A stretch of 64,000 bases of DNA. It comes from Allodiplogaster sudhausi. Taxonomy: Eukaryota; Nematoda; Chromadorea; Rhabditida; Diplogasteridae. The notes under the pieces are model-generated. The model ran no database searches and was not told the DNA's origin. It worked only from the letters and a program-made list of their open reading frames with translations. Of this stretch, positions 24,601-35,086 are shown piece by piece (position 1 is the first letter of the stretch; each line of letters starts with the position of its first letter). Both the position numbers and the translations under genes were made by a program. The stretch covers positions 1,327,001 through 1,391,000 of the forward strand of contig CALZFC010000078.1 in assembly GCA_945643635.1 (NCBI GenBank). Direction: 5' to 3'.

Positions 24601-25334
24601 ATATACTTTTTTTAATTTTTTTTTTATTTTGTTCAAACATTCTTTGCTTTCTCGTCAAGAGAACATGATAAAATCTTGTCAGGATAATCTCGACGACCGG
24701 CTTGGCTCTAGCAATAAGAGCAATGACATCCAATTGAACGGTTCTCAAGAAGGCCGTGCTGGTTGCATTCGTCTTTATTATTTTATATTATTTTTCTTTT
24801 ATTATGCAAATTATGTGCTTTGATAGTTTTATTATATTTTTAGTACATTTATTTATTTTTATTGTATTATGCTCGCTTCATCTGTCTGTCACACGGTCTC
24901 GCCATACACATCTTATACCATTTGCAGACCCAATGATACTAACACTGGCCTACAGCACTGCTGCCGCGTTGCTCGCCGCTTGGTGCTGGTGCATTGCGCT
25001 AAGCGCCTATCGCCATCTAAGGTATAACCTTTAATTATTATTATTATTATTATTATTATTATTGTATTAGTTTATTACTGCTATACTATTCGTAGTATGG
25101 TGTGTAGTTATTATAATAATGTTATTATGATTATTAGTTATTATTATGTAATTATTATAATGTGTATTCCTATTTGCAACTACTTACATCTTAATTAATT
25201 AATTTTTTTTTAATTTTTTTGATATGTAAATTTTTTTTATTAGAAAAAAATTCTAAATATTTTCTTCCAGAATATCGCAGCCGCCAATGTATCGCGCGAC
25301 GTACGTGCGAGTTTCGCAATATGAGCGGAGTTGA
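21612..25334 (+). CDS. Four-transmembrane protein of unknown function
   Basis: Seven plus-strand exons: 21612-21639 (or an earlier start), 21852-21982 (TM1, VRFAAALAVLLTLAHVAFVH), 22268-22366 (TM2, LSLILCHLFAALLACC), 24462-24560 (TM3, ALQAIIFLAICIITGLLLAR), 24683-24740 (hydrophilic loop), 24928-25021 (TM4, AYSTAAALLAAWCWCIALSA) and 25271-25334 (tail ISQPPMYRATYVRVSQYERS). The total is 573 nt, 190 residues, with all phases matching. The four-helix layout with a Tyr-containing cytosolic tail recalls LAPTM/MARVEL-type membrane proteins, but I recognise no diagnostic motif. The open frame extends upstream to an acceptor-like CTTGCCAG at 21541-21545 (KDFGKRTQTFVSG), so a further 5' exon is possible. 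Intron 3 holds two foldback transposons. Confidence 0.65.
22415..22911. mobile_element. Palindromic MITE with mariner-like ends
   Basis: It starts TA-CAGTACCGCCCAACATT and ends AATGTTGGGCGGGACTG-TA. Almost the whole 497 bp is an inverted repeat: left arm about 22417-22650, right arm about 22680-22909, with a short centre. TA duplication and CAGTnCCG-type termini fit the Tc1/mariner group. No coding capacity. It lies in intron 3 of the four-transmembrane gene. Confidence 0.75.
23063..24370. mobile_element. Long-arm foldback element with mariner-like ends
   Basis: The ends are TA-CAGTCCCGCTCAACATTG and CAATGTTGAGCGGGACTG-TA, extended inward by GTTGGGTCC and (ATT)n-like sequence. The inverted arms are about 570 bp each, both carrying the same chain of segments (GTTTATGTATAAACG, CTTGCAAAAACCTG, CGAGATTGCCGGTCAAAG). 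The centre is a (GA)n/(CT)n stretch. The arms contain a tRNA-like motif (see findings). It is the second element in intron 3 of the four-transmembrane gene. No transposase. Confidence 0.75.
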
Positions 25335-28300
25335 AAAATTCATTTGTCGTTTTTTTGCCGTTTTTGCCGTATAGTAATTGTTTACTTTTCGAAATAAACA
25401 TCTCTTTTTTTTTGGACATTATCTCTTCGACACGATCATGTTCCTTCTCTGTATGCATTTCTACTAATCAAGTTAATCTCTTTCTTCTTTCTCTCTTTCT
25501 TTCAGTCTTTCTCTCTTTCTTTATCTCTTTCTGTCTATCTGTTGCTCTCTCTCTCTCCCTCTCTCTCTCTATCTGTCTCTCTGTGTTTCTCTGTTTCTCT
25601 GTCTCTATCTCTCTCTCTGTCTCCCTATCTGTATCTCTCTCTGTATCTCTCTCTCACCCTCTCTCCCTCTCTCTTTGACCCTCCCTGCAACCTTATCTTG
25701 CAAAAGTGCATCGTGCAACATAAAAAGACACCGTCTTGTTGGCCAGCGGGTGGCCTGCACTATCAGCCCCGTACTCATGTCGTGCTGTACTATCGTTTGC
25801 ATGGTATTGTTCATGAGAGAGAGAGACTGCGAGATGGGTAGAGAAAGAGAGAGAGAGAGCGAGTATTAAAGAGAGAGAATATAAGAGAGAGAGAGACAGA
25901 GAGAGCTACAGCAAGAGAGGGAGAGTGAGGGAGAAAGAAGAAACAGATCAAGAGAGATATGTTGGAATATAAGAGTGAGAGTGAGAGAGAGCGAGGAATG
26001 TGAGTATAAAGTAAGACGGTCTGAATGCAGCAGGAGAGAGGAAAAAGGACAGAGAAAGAGAGTGTCTGGATATAAAGCAAAAAAAAAGGAAGAATGTCGC
26101 AGTTGAGGAAGTCGAAATGGGCATGGCGGGAAAGGCTGGTAGTTGACTTAGATATAAGAGAACACGAGACTCAAAATGAATTGGAATGTGGGGGGAGGGG
26201 AATGTGAGAGAGGCTAACCATAAGATATGTATGTACATATATTGCAGAGAGGAAAGAGAAAGAGAAAAAAAAAGTTGAAGGGGAAAGAGAAAGAGAATGA
26301 GATGAAAGAGAACTAGTATGAGAAAGAGAAGAAAGAGAAAGAGAAAGGGAAAGAGAAAGAAAAGTGCAAGGAAAAGGAGAACTTGTAAGAGAAAGAGATA
26401 GAGAAAGAGAAAGAGATAGAGATAGAGAAAGAAAACTAGAAATAGAAAGAGAAAAAAAAGTGGAAGGAGAAAGAGCACGAGTAAGAGAAAGAGAAGAAAG
26501 AGAAAGAGAAAGAGATAGAAATAGAGAAAGAGAAGAGAGAGAAAGAGAAGAAAGAGAAAGAGAAGAAAGAGAAAGAGAAAGAGACAGAGAAAGAAAACGA
26601 GAAAGAGAGAGGGTGAGAGTGAGAAAGGCAAAGAAAAAAGAGAAATGGGTAAAGAGACAGAAGATGTCTCACTCATACATGAAGTCTAGTCAGAGGCTTA
26701 CGCATCGCGCCAGCCTTATTTGTCACTCATTGGCCTTGCGAGACTTGCACGAGAGCTCCGTTTCGTATCTCTAAGAGAAAGAAAGAGAGAGAGACAGAGA
26801 GACAGAGAGACAGAGAGGGAGAGAGAGAGTGAGAGAGAGACAGAGGGAGAGACAGAGAGAGACAGAGAGACAGAGAGACAGACAGAGAGGAAGAGAGAGA
26901 CGATAGAGAGACGAGAGGAGAGGAGAGAGAAAGAGAAGAGAGAGTCGAGGGAGAAAAAGAGAGAGGAAAGAGTGCAAAGGGAGAGAGTAGTGAGAGAGGA
27001 AAATAAAGAGACGAAACGGGCAAAGAGTCTTACAGGCATAACGAGATGAGAAAAAGGGAAGAACGGGAGCGTATGGTAAAGAAAAGGAAAAAAACGAATG
27101 TTGAACAAAAGAAAGTATCCCGCGGAACGTAATTGGTGGAATGCAAGAAATATCTCTTGTAGCTGCTTGCTACAGTTGAAAACTGAATAAAATTCCATGA
27201 ATATATTTAGTGGTCGAAAAGCGAAAGGCTGAACTCTATGATAGTTATTGCAAGAGTACAAATGTGCACATGCACTAGTGTACCCTTCCATTCAATCTCA
27301 TGATCAGGCGCACTAAAAATAGTGCACCATTGAGATGTTACGCCCATATAAAAGAAAGGAAGAGAAGAAGAAGGGAGGTTCTGTGTCAAAAGTCGAGGTA
27401 TGTATGCAAATGACCAAATGACAAGGAGGAGAGATACGGAGAGACGAGTAGCCAGCCACTTTCCAGCAGGATATGCGCGGGTGGCTAGAGGCAACTACAC
27501 CAGATTGTCTGTGGGAGTGGGCGAGGAATGGCCCGGATAACCACAAATATAGCCGATCCTGACACTCTTGCCGACTAGTACGATAATTTTTATTGCTTTT
27601 TCGGGATCAAATTTCAGCAGCTCTTACTCACCATCAGCACTTTTTTATTGCAGAATTTTTTGTTCATTTTCCAAAAGTCAGCCGTTTTATACTTCTTGGG
27701 TACTTTTTCATAGCCGGATGAAGGTTGGGTACCATTCTCTACCTTTTCCGATGTGCAGGGTGGGTAGATGACCCTGGCAGGTCGGCTCGAAGAACGTGTT
27801 CATATGCCGCCTAAATCGTTGTTGCCGCAGGCTAGAGGAGGAGGGGGCGTTTGATGTCCCCGAAGGATAAGGGCATGAGAGAGAGGCATTCTTCTTCCGT
27901 TTACACAGCGACTTTTCGTCAAGACCTTGCCTCTTATTAATGCCTTTCGGCTGCAGCTCGATTTTTACATTCAAAAACCATAAAAATAAACAAATTCATT
28001 TTAGCATCCTTTTTAAACATTTATTTGGCCCAAAAATGTTTTTTCGCTATACCCAGTCGCAATTCTAATTTCACAGATCCATGTATCCAGGTCATCGTGA
28101 TGCAATACTTGACATGCTAACTGGGAATTCATAATGTCTATTTTTCGCTCCTTCTCTCACTATCTCTCTCACTCTTCGACTTCTTTCCTCTCTTTCTCTC
28201 TTTCTCACAATATCTCTCTCTGCGTCTGTCTCTCACTCTTTCTCTCTCTCTCTTTCTCACAAAATTTCTCTCTGCGTCTCTCTCTCTCACTCTCTCTCTC

Positions 28301-29797
28301 TCTCTCTCTCTCTCGCCTTCTTTCAGTATCTCCTCCCACCCTCTCAAGGAGTCCGGCCGAGGTTTGGCCTGCATTTGCACTCATCAGTCAGTTCAAGAGC
28401 ACGTTCTGGTCATCAGTCATTTGTTTTGCATTCCATTTGTCGTTTCCCCTCATTCTGTCTGGTTCTCTCTTTTCCTCGTTCTCTCTCTATTGCTCTCGCT
28501 TTCTCGCACTCTCTCTCTCTCGCACTCTCTGATCCTCCGAGTGTCTCTTCGTCATTTCTAAATTACTTCGGTTTTTTATAACTTCCATGGATGATCTTTC
28601 TATCTCACAATCAGTATATTTAGTAGATGTCGACCAGCTTGTTGAAAAAGTAGAGAGAGAGGGAGAGAGAGAGAAGAGAGAAGTGAGAGAAGAAAAGAGT
28701 GGCTGCAATTTTTCCTAGTTTGTATCGCACCGGTTCTCTCGGCTTGGAAACTATTTTGCGATACCGCCTCTTCTCTTCTTGATCCGCTCTGCCTCTGATT
28801 CTTGTTCACTCTCTTTGCTTTTCTGCCAGTTGCGATATATCTCCCGCTCTACATCTCTCTTTCTCTATCTCTCTCCATCTCTATTTCTCTCTTCTCTCTG
28901 TCTCCTTCTCTATCTCTCTTCTCTCTCTCTCTTTCTTTCTCTTGGATGCCTGAATCATAATTAACAGCGATCAAGCGCGGTCCGAGTGAGATTCCTTGAG
29001 ACATGTCTGTAAATTGAACATTCCCGAGAGTCTTCCTCGTTTTGCCTTAGGCTATGCTAGAGAATTTCTCCAGATAGAGCGTTTGCCCTCCATTCAGACT
29101 ATCTAATATGCACTATAAAATTAATGTAACTGCATGCTAACTGGACCAAGGACTAGGAAAAACAATTAAGAAAAAAAGGCAACTACTACATTCCTTTGAC
29201 TAGCGCCACGGCACAATGTCCAGAATGTCCTTCATTTATTGTCTCCTCGAACAGCTTCTGGTGACATTCAATGACACCCATCCTTTTATTGCGTTCCATA
29301 TTTTTTTTTGCTGTCCTTCTCTTCCGTCCTCTGACTCGTCTCTCAGCTAATTCACCGTTTTATCGCTCTGCTTCTCTCTATTCAAGTCATGAAGCTTCAT
29401 GGGGATTACTCGCTTTAAGAAAAAAATACATGAAACCTGCATCCATTACTTTTCTGGCACTATCACTCACTCTCTCTCTCTCTCTCCTCACAGTTATATG
29501 TTCTCAGTACATACATATATGTTCTCGGGTAGTGCATGGGTCTAGGACTGATCATTTCTTGCACAGGTTTACTTTTGCAAGATTTACATACGATGTACAT
29601 AGTATTGTATTCTCGTACTTGAATTCCTCACTAGGGAATGGAATATCCACGGGTGACGGATCGCAATAGACAGCTGTTTTCTTGAAATTTTACTGGGGGC
29701 ATCTATTTTCATAATTCTGCTTTAAAGAAAACCGGTCAGAATATCAAAGTTGTTATAAGAGTTTGTTTTCGACGGGTTTTGAAACATCGTCTCAGAA
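25335..29797. repeat. Microsatellite-rich gene desert
   Basis: No gene is supported over 4.4 kb. A CT-rich block (about 25480-25680) is followed by a very long GA-rich block (about 25805-27030, over 1.2 kb with variable GAGA, GAAAGA and GACAGA units). Further CT-rich blocks lie at 28140-28560 and 28840-28950. A (TTA)n run lies just before this region at 25035-25062. The Lys/Arg/Glu or Ser/Leu-rich peptides that can be read are repeat translations. The stretch 27060-28130 is unique sequence without recognisable exons. Confidence 0.8.
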
Positions 29798-30185
29798 ATG
29801 CTGCTTCTGCATGCCCTTCTGCTGCTCGCTGCGTCGTGCGCAGCTCGCAAGCCAATTCGCCTGCCCGACATTCACGACTGGCTCGACCAGAACAGCTACA
29901 TCTGTCAGTAGATGGAAAATTTGTTTCTTATTATTAAAATTTTTTTTAATACAGTGGTAAAATTTGCACAAATTCATTTTTAATATTTGTTAGAAAAAAG
30001 ATGTTAAAATAGCTTATGGTTTCTCTCCTATTTCCTCGCTCTGCAGTCTATGTATCTCTTTTATCTCTATCTCTCCTCTATCTCTCCGCCTCTCTCTCTT
30101 CCTATCTTTATCTCTCTCTCTCTCTCCTCATTCGCTGTCTCTCTTTTATTTCTCACTCCATCTCTATCTCCCTCCCTCCCACGCT

Positions 30186-30216
<31 letters not shown>

Positions 30217-31262
30217 TCTCGACCCTCTCCTCGGCCGCGTCCGCTTCCTCTCGGCGTCCGAGGCGCGCGCCTTCCGCTGTCGCTGCGGCGAGCCGTCGCG
30301 CACTCAGCTCGCATGCGCACGCAAGACGGGCCAGCGGCCGTTCTGCGCCAAGAGTACGGTAGAAGTAGAAGACACACTTAAAAACGACACTGGTAGACGC
30401 ACTAAAAATCAAAGGATGTTGATGACGCACTCAAAATAGAAGGATATTTGAGACGCACTATAAACAAAAAAATCAAAACAGTAAATGAAACTAAAAATCA
30501 GAATTATACACAACGGCATATATATGTATGTATGAAAATTACATTTATATCTACGAAAAGAAATCTCATTTCAGTCCCTGAATTCTGCATAGACGAGTAC
30601 CTGATTCAATTTGCGGGCCCCGACGGTTTGTGCTAGTTTTTTCTGGTTGTTTGTTTCTTGTTCGATATAATTCCGACATTTCATCTTTTCTATCGTGGCT
30701 CTTCTCAAAGTTAATCTCCGTTTCCACTCATCATTTTTCTCTTTCTTACTCTATCTCAAGCTATCTTCTCGTTCTCGCCCTCTTTCTCTCTCTCTCTCTC
30801 TTCCTCTCTTTCCCTCTCTCTCCCCTTTCTCTCTTTCCCTCTCTCTCTCCCTCTCTATCTCTCTCTTCACTCTCTCCTTCTTCTTCTCTCGCGCTCTCTC
30901 TCTCTCCCTCTCTCTATCCTCCAGCCAGTCTCGAATCCGCTCGTTCTGCACTGCCGCCCTCTCCACCGTCGCCGGCCAAGCCGAATCGTCCTCCCGCGCC
31001 CCTCAGCCACATCTCGCCCTTCCGAGCTGCAGTCGTCGCTCCGATTGACCACGGCGCAGCGATGGCGCCAAGAACAAGGATTACGGTATCCGCAACACCG
31101 ACCCCGATCGAATCCACGGCCCCTCGGGCAACGCGTGCCAGCACCTTGTCACCGCCACCGCCACTACGACGCTCCACCATCTCGTCGGCCACAGTGTCAG
31201 CCGACTGGGGGAAGATGCGGAAAGGCAATATTGCTAAAAGATTAAATTTACATTACAGTTAG
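29798..31262 (+). CDS. Secreted Cys/Pro-rich protein, possibly the 5' part of the ShKT gene
   Basis: Plus-strand exons: 29798-29903, 30213-30353, 30575-30625 and 30925-31262, ending at a stop; 636 nt and 211 residues with consistent phases. Exon 1 encodes a clear signal peptide (MLLLHALLLLAASCAARKP). Exons 2-3 carry a short Cys-rich part (FRCRCGEPSRTQLACARKTG, PFCAK, PEFCIDEYL). Exon 4 is Pro/Ser/Thr-rich. A donor inside exon 4 (after 31134, phase 1) could instead splice to an exon at 31412 and join this gene to the ShKT gene downstream. Exons 2 and 4 are each preceded by CT repeats running to the acceptor. No family is recognised. Confidence 0.55.
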
Positions 31263-31413
31263 ACGAAGAAAAAATTACGAAATTATTCATCGTTTGCGAG
31301 GAATATTTCGTAATTGGTTAGTTGGATATTCCTGAAAGAAGGGCGACCAGCGACAAATTATGCGAGCTTTCAAGTTACTCTCCTTCGTACATATGTGCTA
31401 TTTTCGCGCAGCC

Positions 31414-33629
31414 ATGGTTCTTGTGTTTTGTGTGACCTGTCTGTAAATATGTAGCGCACGCGAGGATGAGAGAGTCTATACTCCCAGGGTTATCGGCGGC
31501 AATTCTAATCTATATTTTTTAAATACATATATATTTTACGTTGATCATCCTCCACTCCTTCCAGAACGGCAGACATGCTCGTGTCGTTGCCTGCCGTCGG
31601 CGTACACACGGTGCTCTTCGAAACGGCGCCCTCTCTCGCGCAGCTCGCCGCCGACGCTGCGCTCACCAAGGAAGAGCGAGTGGCGCGCGAGGAAGTGCTC
31701 AAGGTAATTACCACTTGGCATCAACACTACTTTTAAGATTTTTTTTTAATAAATAATAAAAAATTAAATAAGTCAATGAAAAATAGACATTGCTTTCTAG
31801 GCCAATTTTTACAGATTTTTGGAACCAAAAAAAACATCGACTTAAACTAGCACTAACAGAAACACATTACAATGTTTTAGACCGCCTTCACGGCCGAGAC
31901 GCGCCCCGATCGCTTCGTCGGCGAGCTCACGCAGTCGCGTGCAAATCGACGCACCCTGTCGGCCTTCACGACTACCGTGGCCGCTGCCTCATCGCACCCG
32001 ACAATCGGCGAGTTTGCGACGCGTGCATTCGACATCAACGGGTGCGTTTGTGAGCCTATTCTTGCTCGTTTAAAATTTTTATTATTGAAAAAAATGAGGC
32101 AGACAGCAGCGCAGCGGTCAGCTGCGCTGCCCGCATAACTGTGAGCAGAAAGATTTGCACGGACCAATCGTTCTGACCTTCAGGAACGATCCCGGACTAG
32201 TTTTATAGTTTTCCTATAGCTACTGCTGCGGTTTTTGGCCACTGCGCTTCTGTCCGGCTCCCAAAAAAAGAAATGATGAAACTTTCAGCATCTCGACAAC
32301 GACTGCTGCCTCGGCGACATTCCCGACGCTCATTGCGACGACTGCCACTTTCCCAACGTTGATCACGAATCGAATCGACGACGACGATGGCGGTCCCGTC
32401 ACGACAATGCCGACCACTCGGGATACGGTATCCGATGAGTCGGCGAGAGCTGCTGCTGGCGCGATGGCCGCACTGCTTCATGGGCTGGTGAAGCAGCCGA
32501 TGGATGACGCCATTATTACGGTAGCACCGATAATAGTCGGCCAATCTAAGGCTGTTGTTGACGAAATGTCGACGGCACTCGCTACAACAACGGAGACTAC
32601 TGTTGCACTAAAAAATGGCGGCCTCTCGTCTTCGGTGGAAGAATCTCCTAGCACTCGGACGACTTCACCAGGTCGGAGTATTATTCAGAATCGTACCAGC
32701 TCACCGGCGACGTCGACGGAAACTCCGAATCGATTCACGTCGGACGGTGCCGTCGCGCTGTCTACGGTACTCCAAATTGTCGGCGCGGAACCCGCGACCA
32801 TCGCCGCTCTCTTGGTGCCAAATTCGAATGTGACCGTGGCGAGCAACGTAATAAGCGTCACTGCAACGGATGCGATTGCCAACGAAGCGGTTGCATTCGA
32901 CGAGACTACAACGACTGAGGAAGCGAAATGGTCGTACCCTACAGTATCGACGAGCTCTACGGTATTCTCTAGCACGACTACGGTTCCTCCCACTACGACG
33001 GTGACGCAGACGGTCGCCTCCACCAAGACGACAAAACCGCAAACTATGACACCTCGAGCACGTGTGCCATCTACGACCTCGATCATTGACTTACTGGATC
33101 CGGTACGTGCAAATTTTAATCTTGTTTCTGTCCGAATTTACACAAAAATAATTAATTTCATTAGTGCTAAGGCATAAAAGATACACAATTTCTGTTAAAA
33201 AAAGGAATAAATTTAAAAGTGTAAAATGTGACCCTTTGAAGAAGCCTTCACAAAAGCCGTTCAACCCGCGCGTCTGCGAAGACAACCACAACTACTGTGA
33301 TGTGTGGAAGGAAGTCGGAGTGAGTCATCACCCACCTTCTTTAACGAATTGCCCCTTCCCAATTAATTATAAAGTTAATTACGCTTTAATTTTTTTGTAA
33401 ATTAGTATGTAAATATGTAAGGAGAGGTTTTTTTAAAAAAATATATTTATGTGTTAATTATATAAGGAGAATTTTTTTTTAAATATTTACATACATTCTT
33501 ATATTCGCAGCATTAAATTTACATAAGCTAAAAATTGAATTTTTTTTTTAGGAATGCGAAAAGAATCCCGGCTTCATGTTCAAGTTCTGTCGCGTTTCCT
33601 GCGGCATCTGTGCACTTCGTCGATCTTAA
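31414..33629 (+). CDS. Secreted Thr-rich protein with C-terminal ShKT domain
   Basis: Plus-strand exons: 31414-31442, 31565-31703, 31881-32041, 32289-33102, about 33245-33319 and 33552-33629. They total 1296 nt (431 residues) if translation starts at 31414 (MVLVFCVTCLTADMLVSLPA, weakly signal-like). The 814-nt exon encodes a long Thr/Ser/Ala-rich mucin-like stalk (for example STSSTVFSSTTTVPPTTTV). The last two exons form a canonical ShKT domain with six Cys: VCEDNHNYCDVWKEVG, then ECEKNPGFMFKFC and RVSCGIC. Nematode ShKT domains occur in many secreted and extracellular proteins, so nothing implies toxicity. The first exon is the weakest part; it may be an internal exon of one gene starting at 29798. 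Confidence 0.72.
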
Positions 33630-34036
33630 CACGAACATTCAACATTTAAAATTTTTTTATTTCTTTAAAGCCAGGCTCAACTCTTCGTGGCCAGTGTCCA
33701 CTTATCCGTTGCCTGGCATTCAAATGCCTTGGTAATTGAAAATATTTGAAACACAAACCGCCGTTTAAGCTTGTATGTTTGTTAGAAATAACTCTTGTCT
33801 TTCTTGCATTGCTTTACTGCCGTACATAACTGTGTTATGAAAAAGAGAACGTGCAATTTCTTCACAGACCCATTAATATTATTATTGTATAATTATAATT
33901 ATCTTTACTATATTTTCATTTTCTACGATTGTTAGAATGAATCTACAATTCAGTAGTCTTTCAGCTCACTTTTTGCTCATGCGTTCGCTCTTTGTGCCTT
34001 TCATTGTTTCTCTCGCCTCTGTGATGTGATGATACG

Positions 34037-34071
<35 letters not shown>

Positions 34072-34189
34072 ACTCTCAATCTCACCTTTTCTCTAATGTT
34101 CTCGCCTCTCTTACTCTGATACCCACTCTCTTTCTCTTGCTCGTTGGTCCTTTCTCTAACACACTCATCTCACTAACTCTAATACGCTC

Positions 34190-34221
<32 letters not shown>

Positions 34222-34973
34222 GCAATCCATCTCTTTCTCTCTCTTCTAACATGCATGCCTCTCTCTCTCTCTCTCTCTCTCTTCTAACATGCATGCCTCT
34301 CTCACTCCCTCTCTCTATCTCACCTTTGCACTTTCTTTCTCTCCATCTTCGCCTTCTCTTCATCTCGCTCACTCTCTCCTCTCGAATCGATTCTAAAACC
34401 GGCTGCCTTCCTTCAGCAGGTGAATGTAGTATGTGATGAAAAGTGTTCGCTTATTATTTCTTATCTTTTTTTTTGGTTCGATGTTCAACAACATAATGTA
34501 TGCTTTATTAAAATGAGATAAAGATAATAAAGGCGTCCACCTTTTCAAATCAGTTTTATTTTATAAGAAGAATTTATATTAGAAAAAAACAAAGTGCAAC
34601 AATCCTTTCAATAGCTGATATTCTTATTTAATTTTATACTGCAATCGCTTGGTTTGCAGCGAGATTTTGAATAGAAATAAATCGACAATTATTTTTCTAG
34701 TATGTTGCCTGTGGAAGCGGTGGTTGCTAATTTAAAATGTTATGATTTTCAATATTCTGCCGTAGTTAAGATTGATCCTTTTAGTCTCGTTGTCAATACT
34801 CCGTCGTGTTCACTAGTTTACTCTCTTCTCTCTTCACCATCGCTATCTCCCTCGATCTGACCTCGCTACATTTCTATTCTCTCTCTCCCACTCTCTCTCT
34901 CGCTTGTTTTTCGCTCCCTCTCCCTCTTACACGTTCTCTCTGTGCCTTTTCAATAGCTCCCAATCGCTCTTTC

Positions 34974-35012
<39 letters not shown>

Positions 35013-35086
35013 CTTCTCGCAGGCTTTCTTCGTCTCTCACCACGGCGCGTCTTCTCTCGCTCCCTCGCGCTCTCTCCTCTCTCGCT
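33630..35086. repeat. Intergenic region with CT microsatellites
   Basis: No gene is supported. Long (CT)n tracts occupy about 34040-34390, including a direct repeat of CTCTTCTAACATGCATGCCT at about 34240 and 34281. Another CT block at about 34980-35010 lies just upstream of the GGCT start codon. Confidence 0.75.

Noticed and set aside
26364..26774. Long Arg/Glu-rich open frame (and Ser/Leu-rich or Phe/Leu-rich frames on the other strand)
   Set aside because: These are translations of GA or CT repeats. Similar frames occur at 20595-21293, 26720-27291, 28134-28532, 30630-31000 and 34026-34436, with no splice logic or family motif.
32685..33086. Minus-strand open frames opposite the Thr-rich exon
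   Set aside because: They are shadows of the GC-balanced, Thr/Ser-rich plus-strand exon, which has supported splice sites and leads into a ShKT domain.
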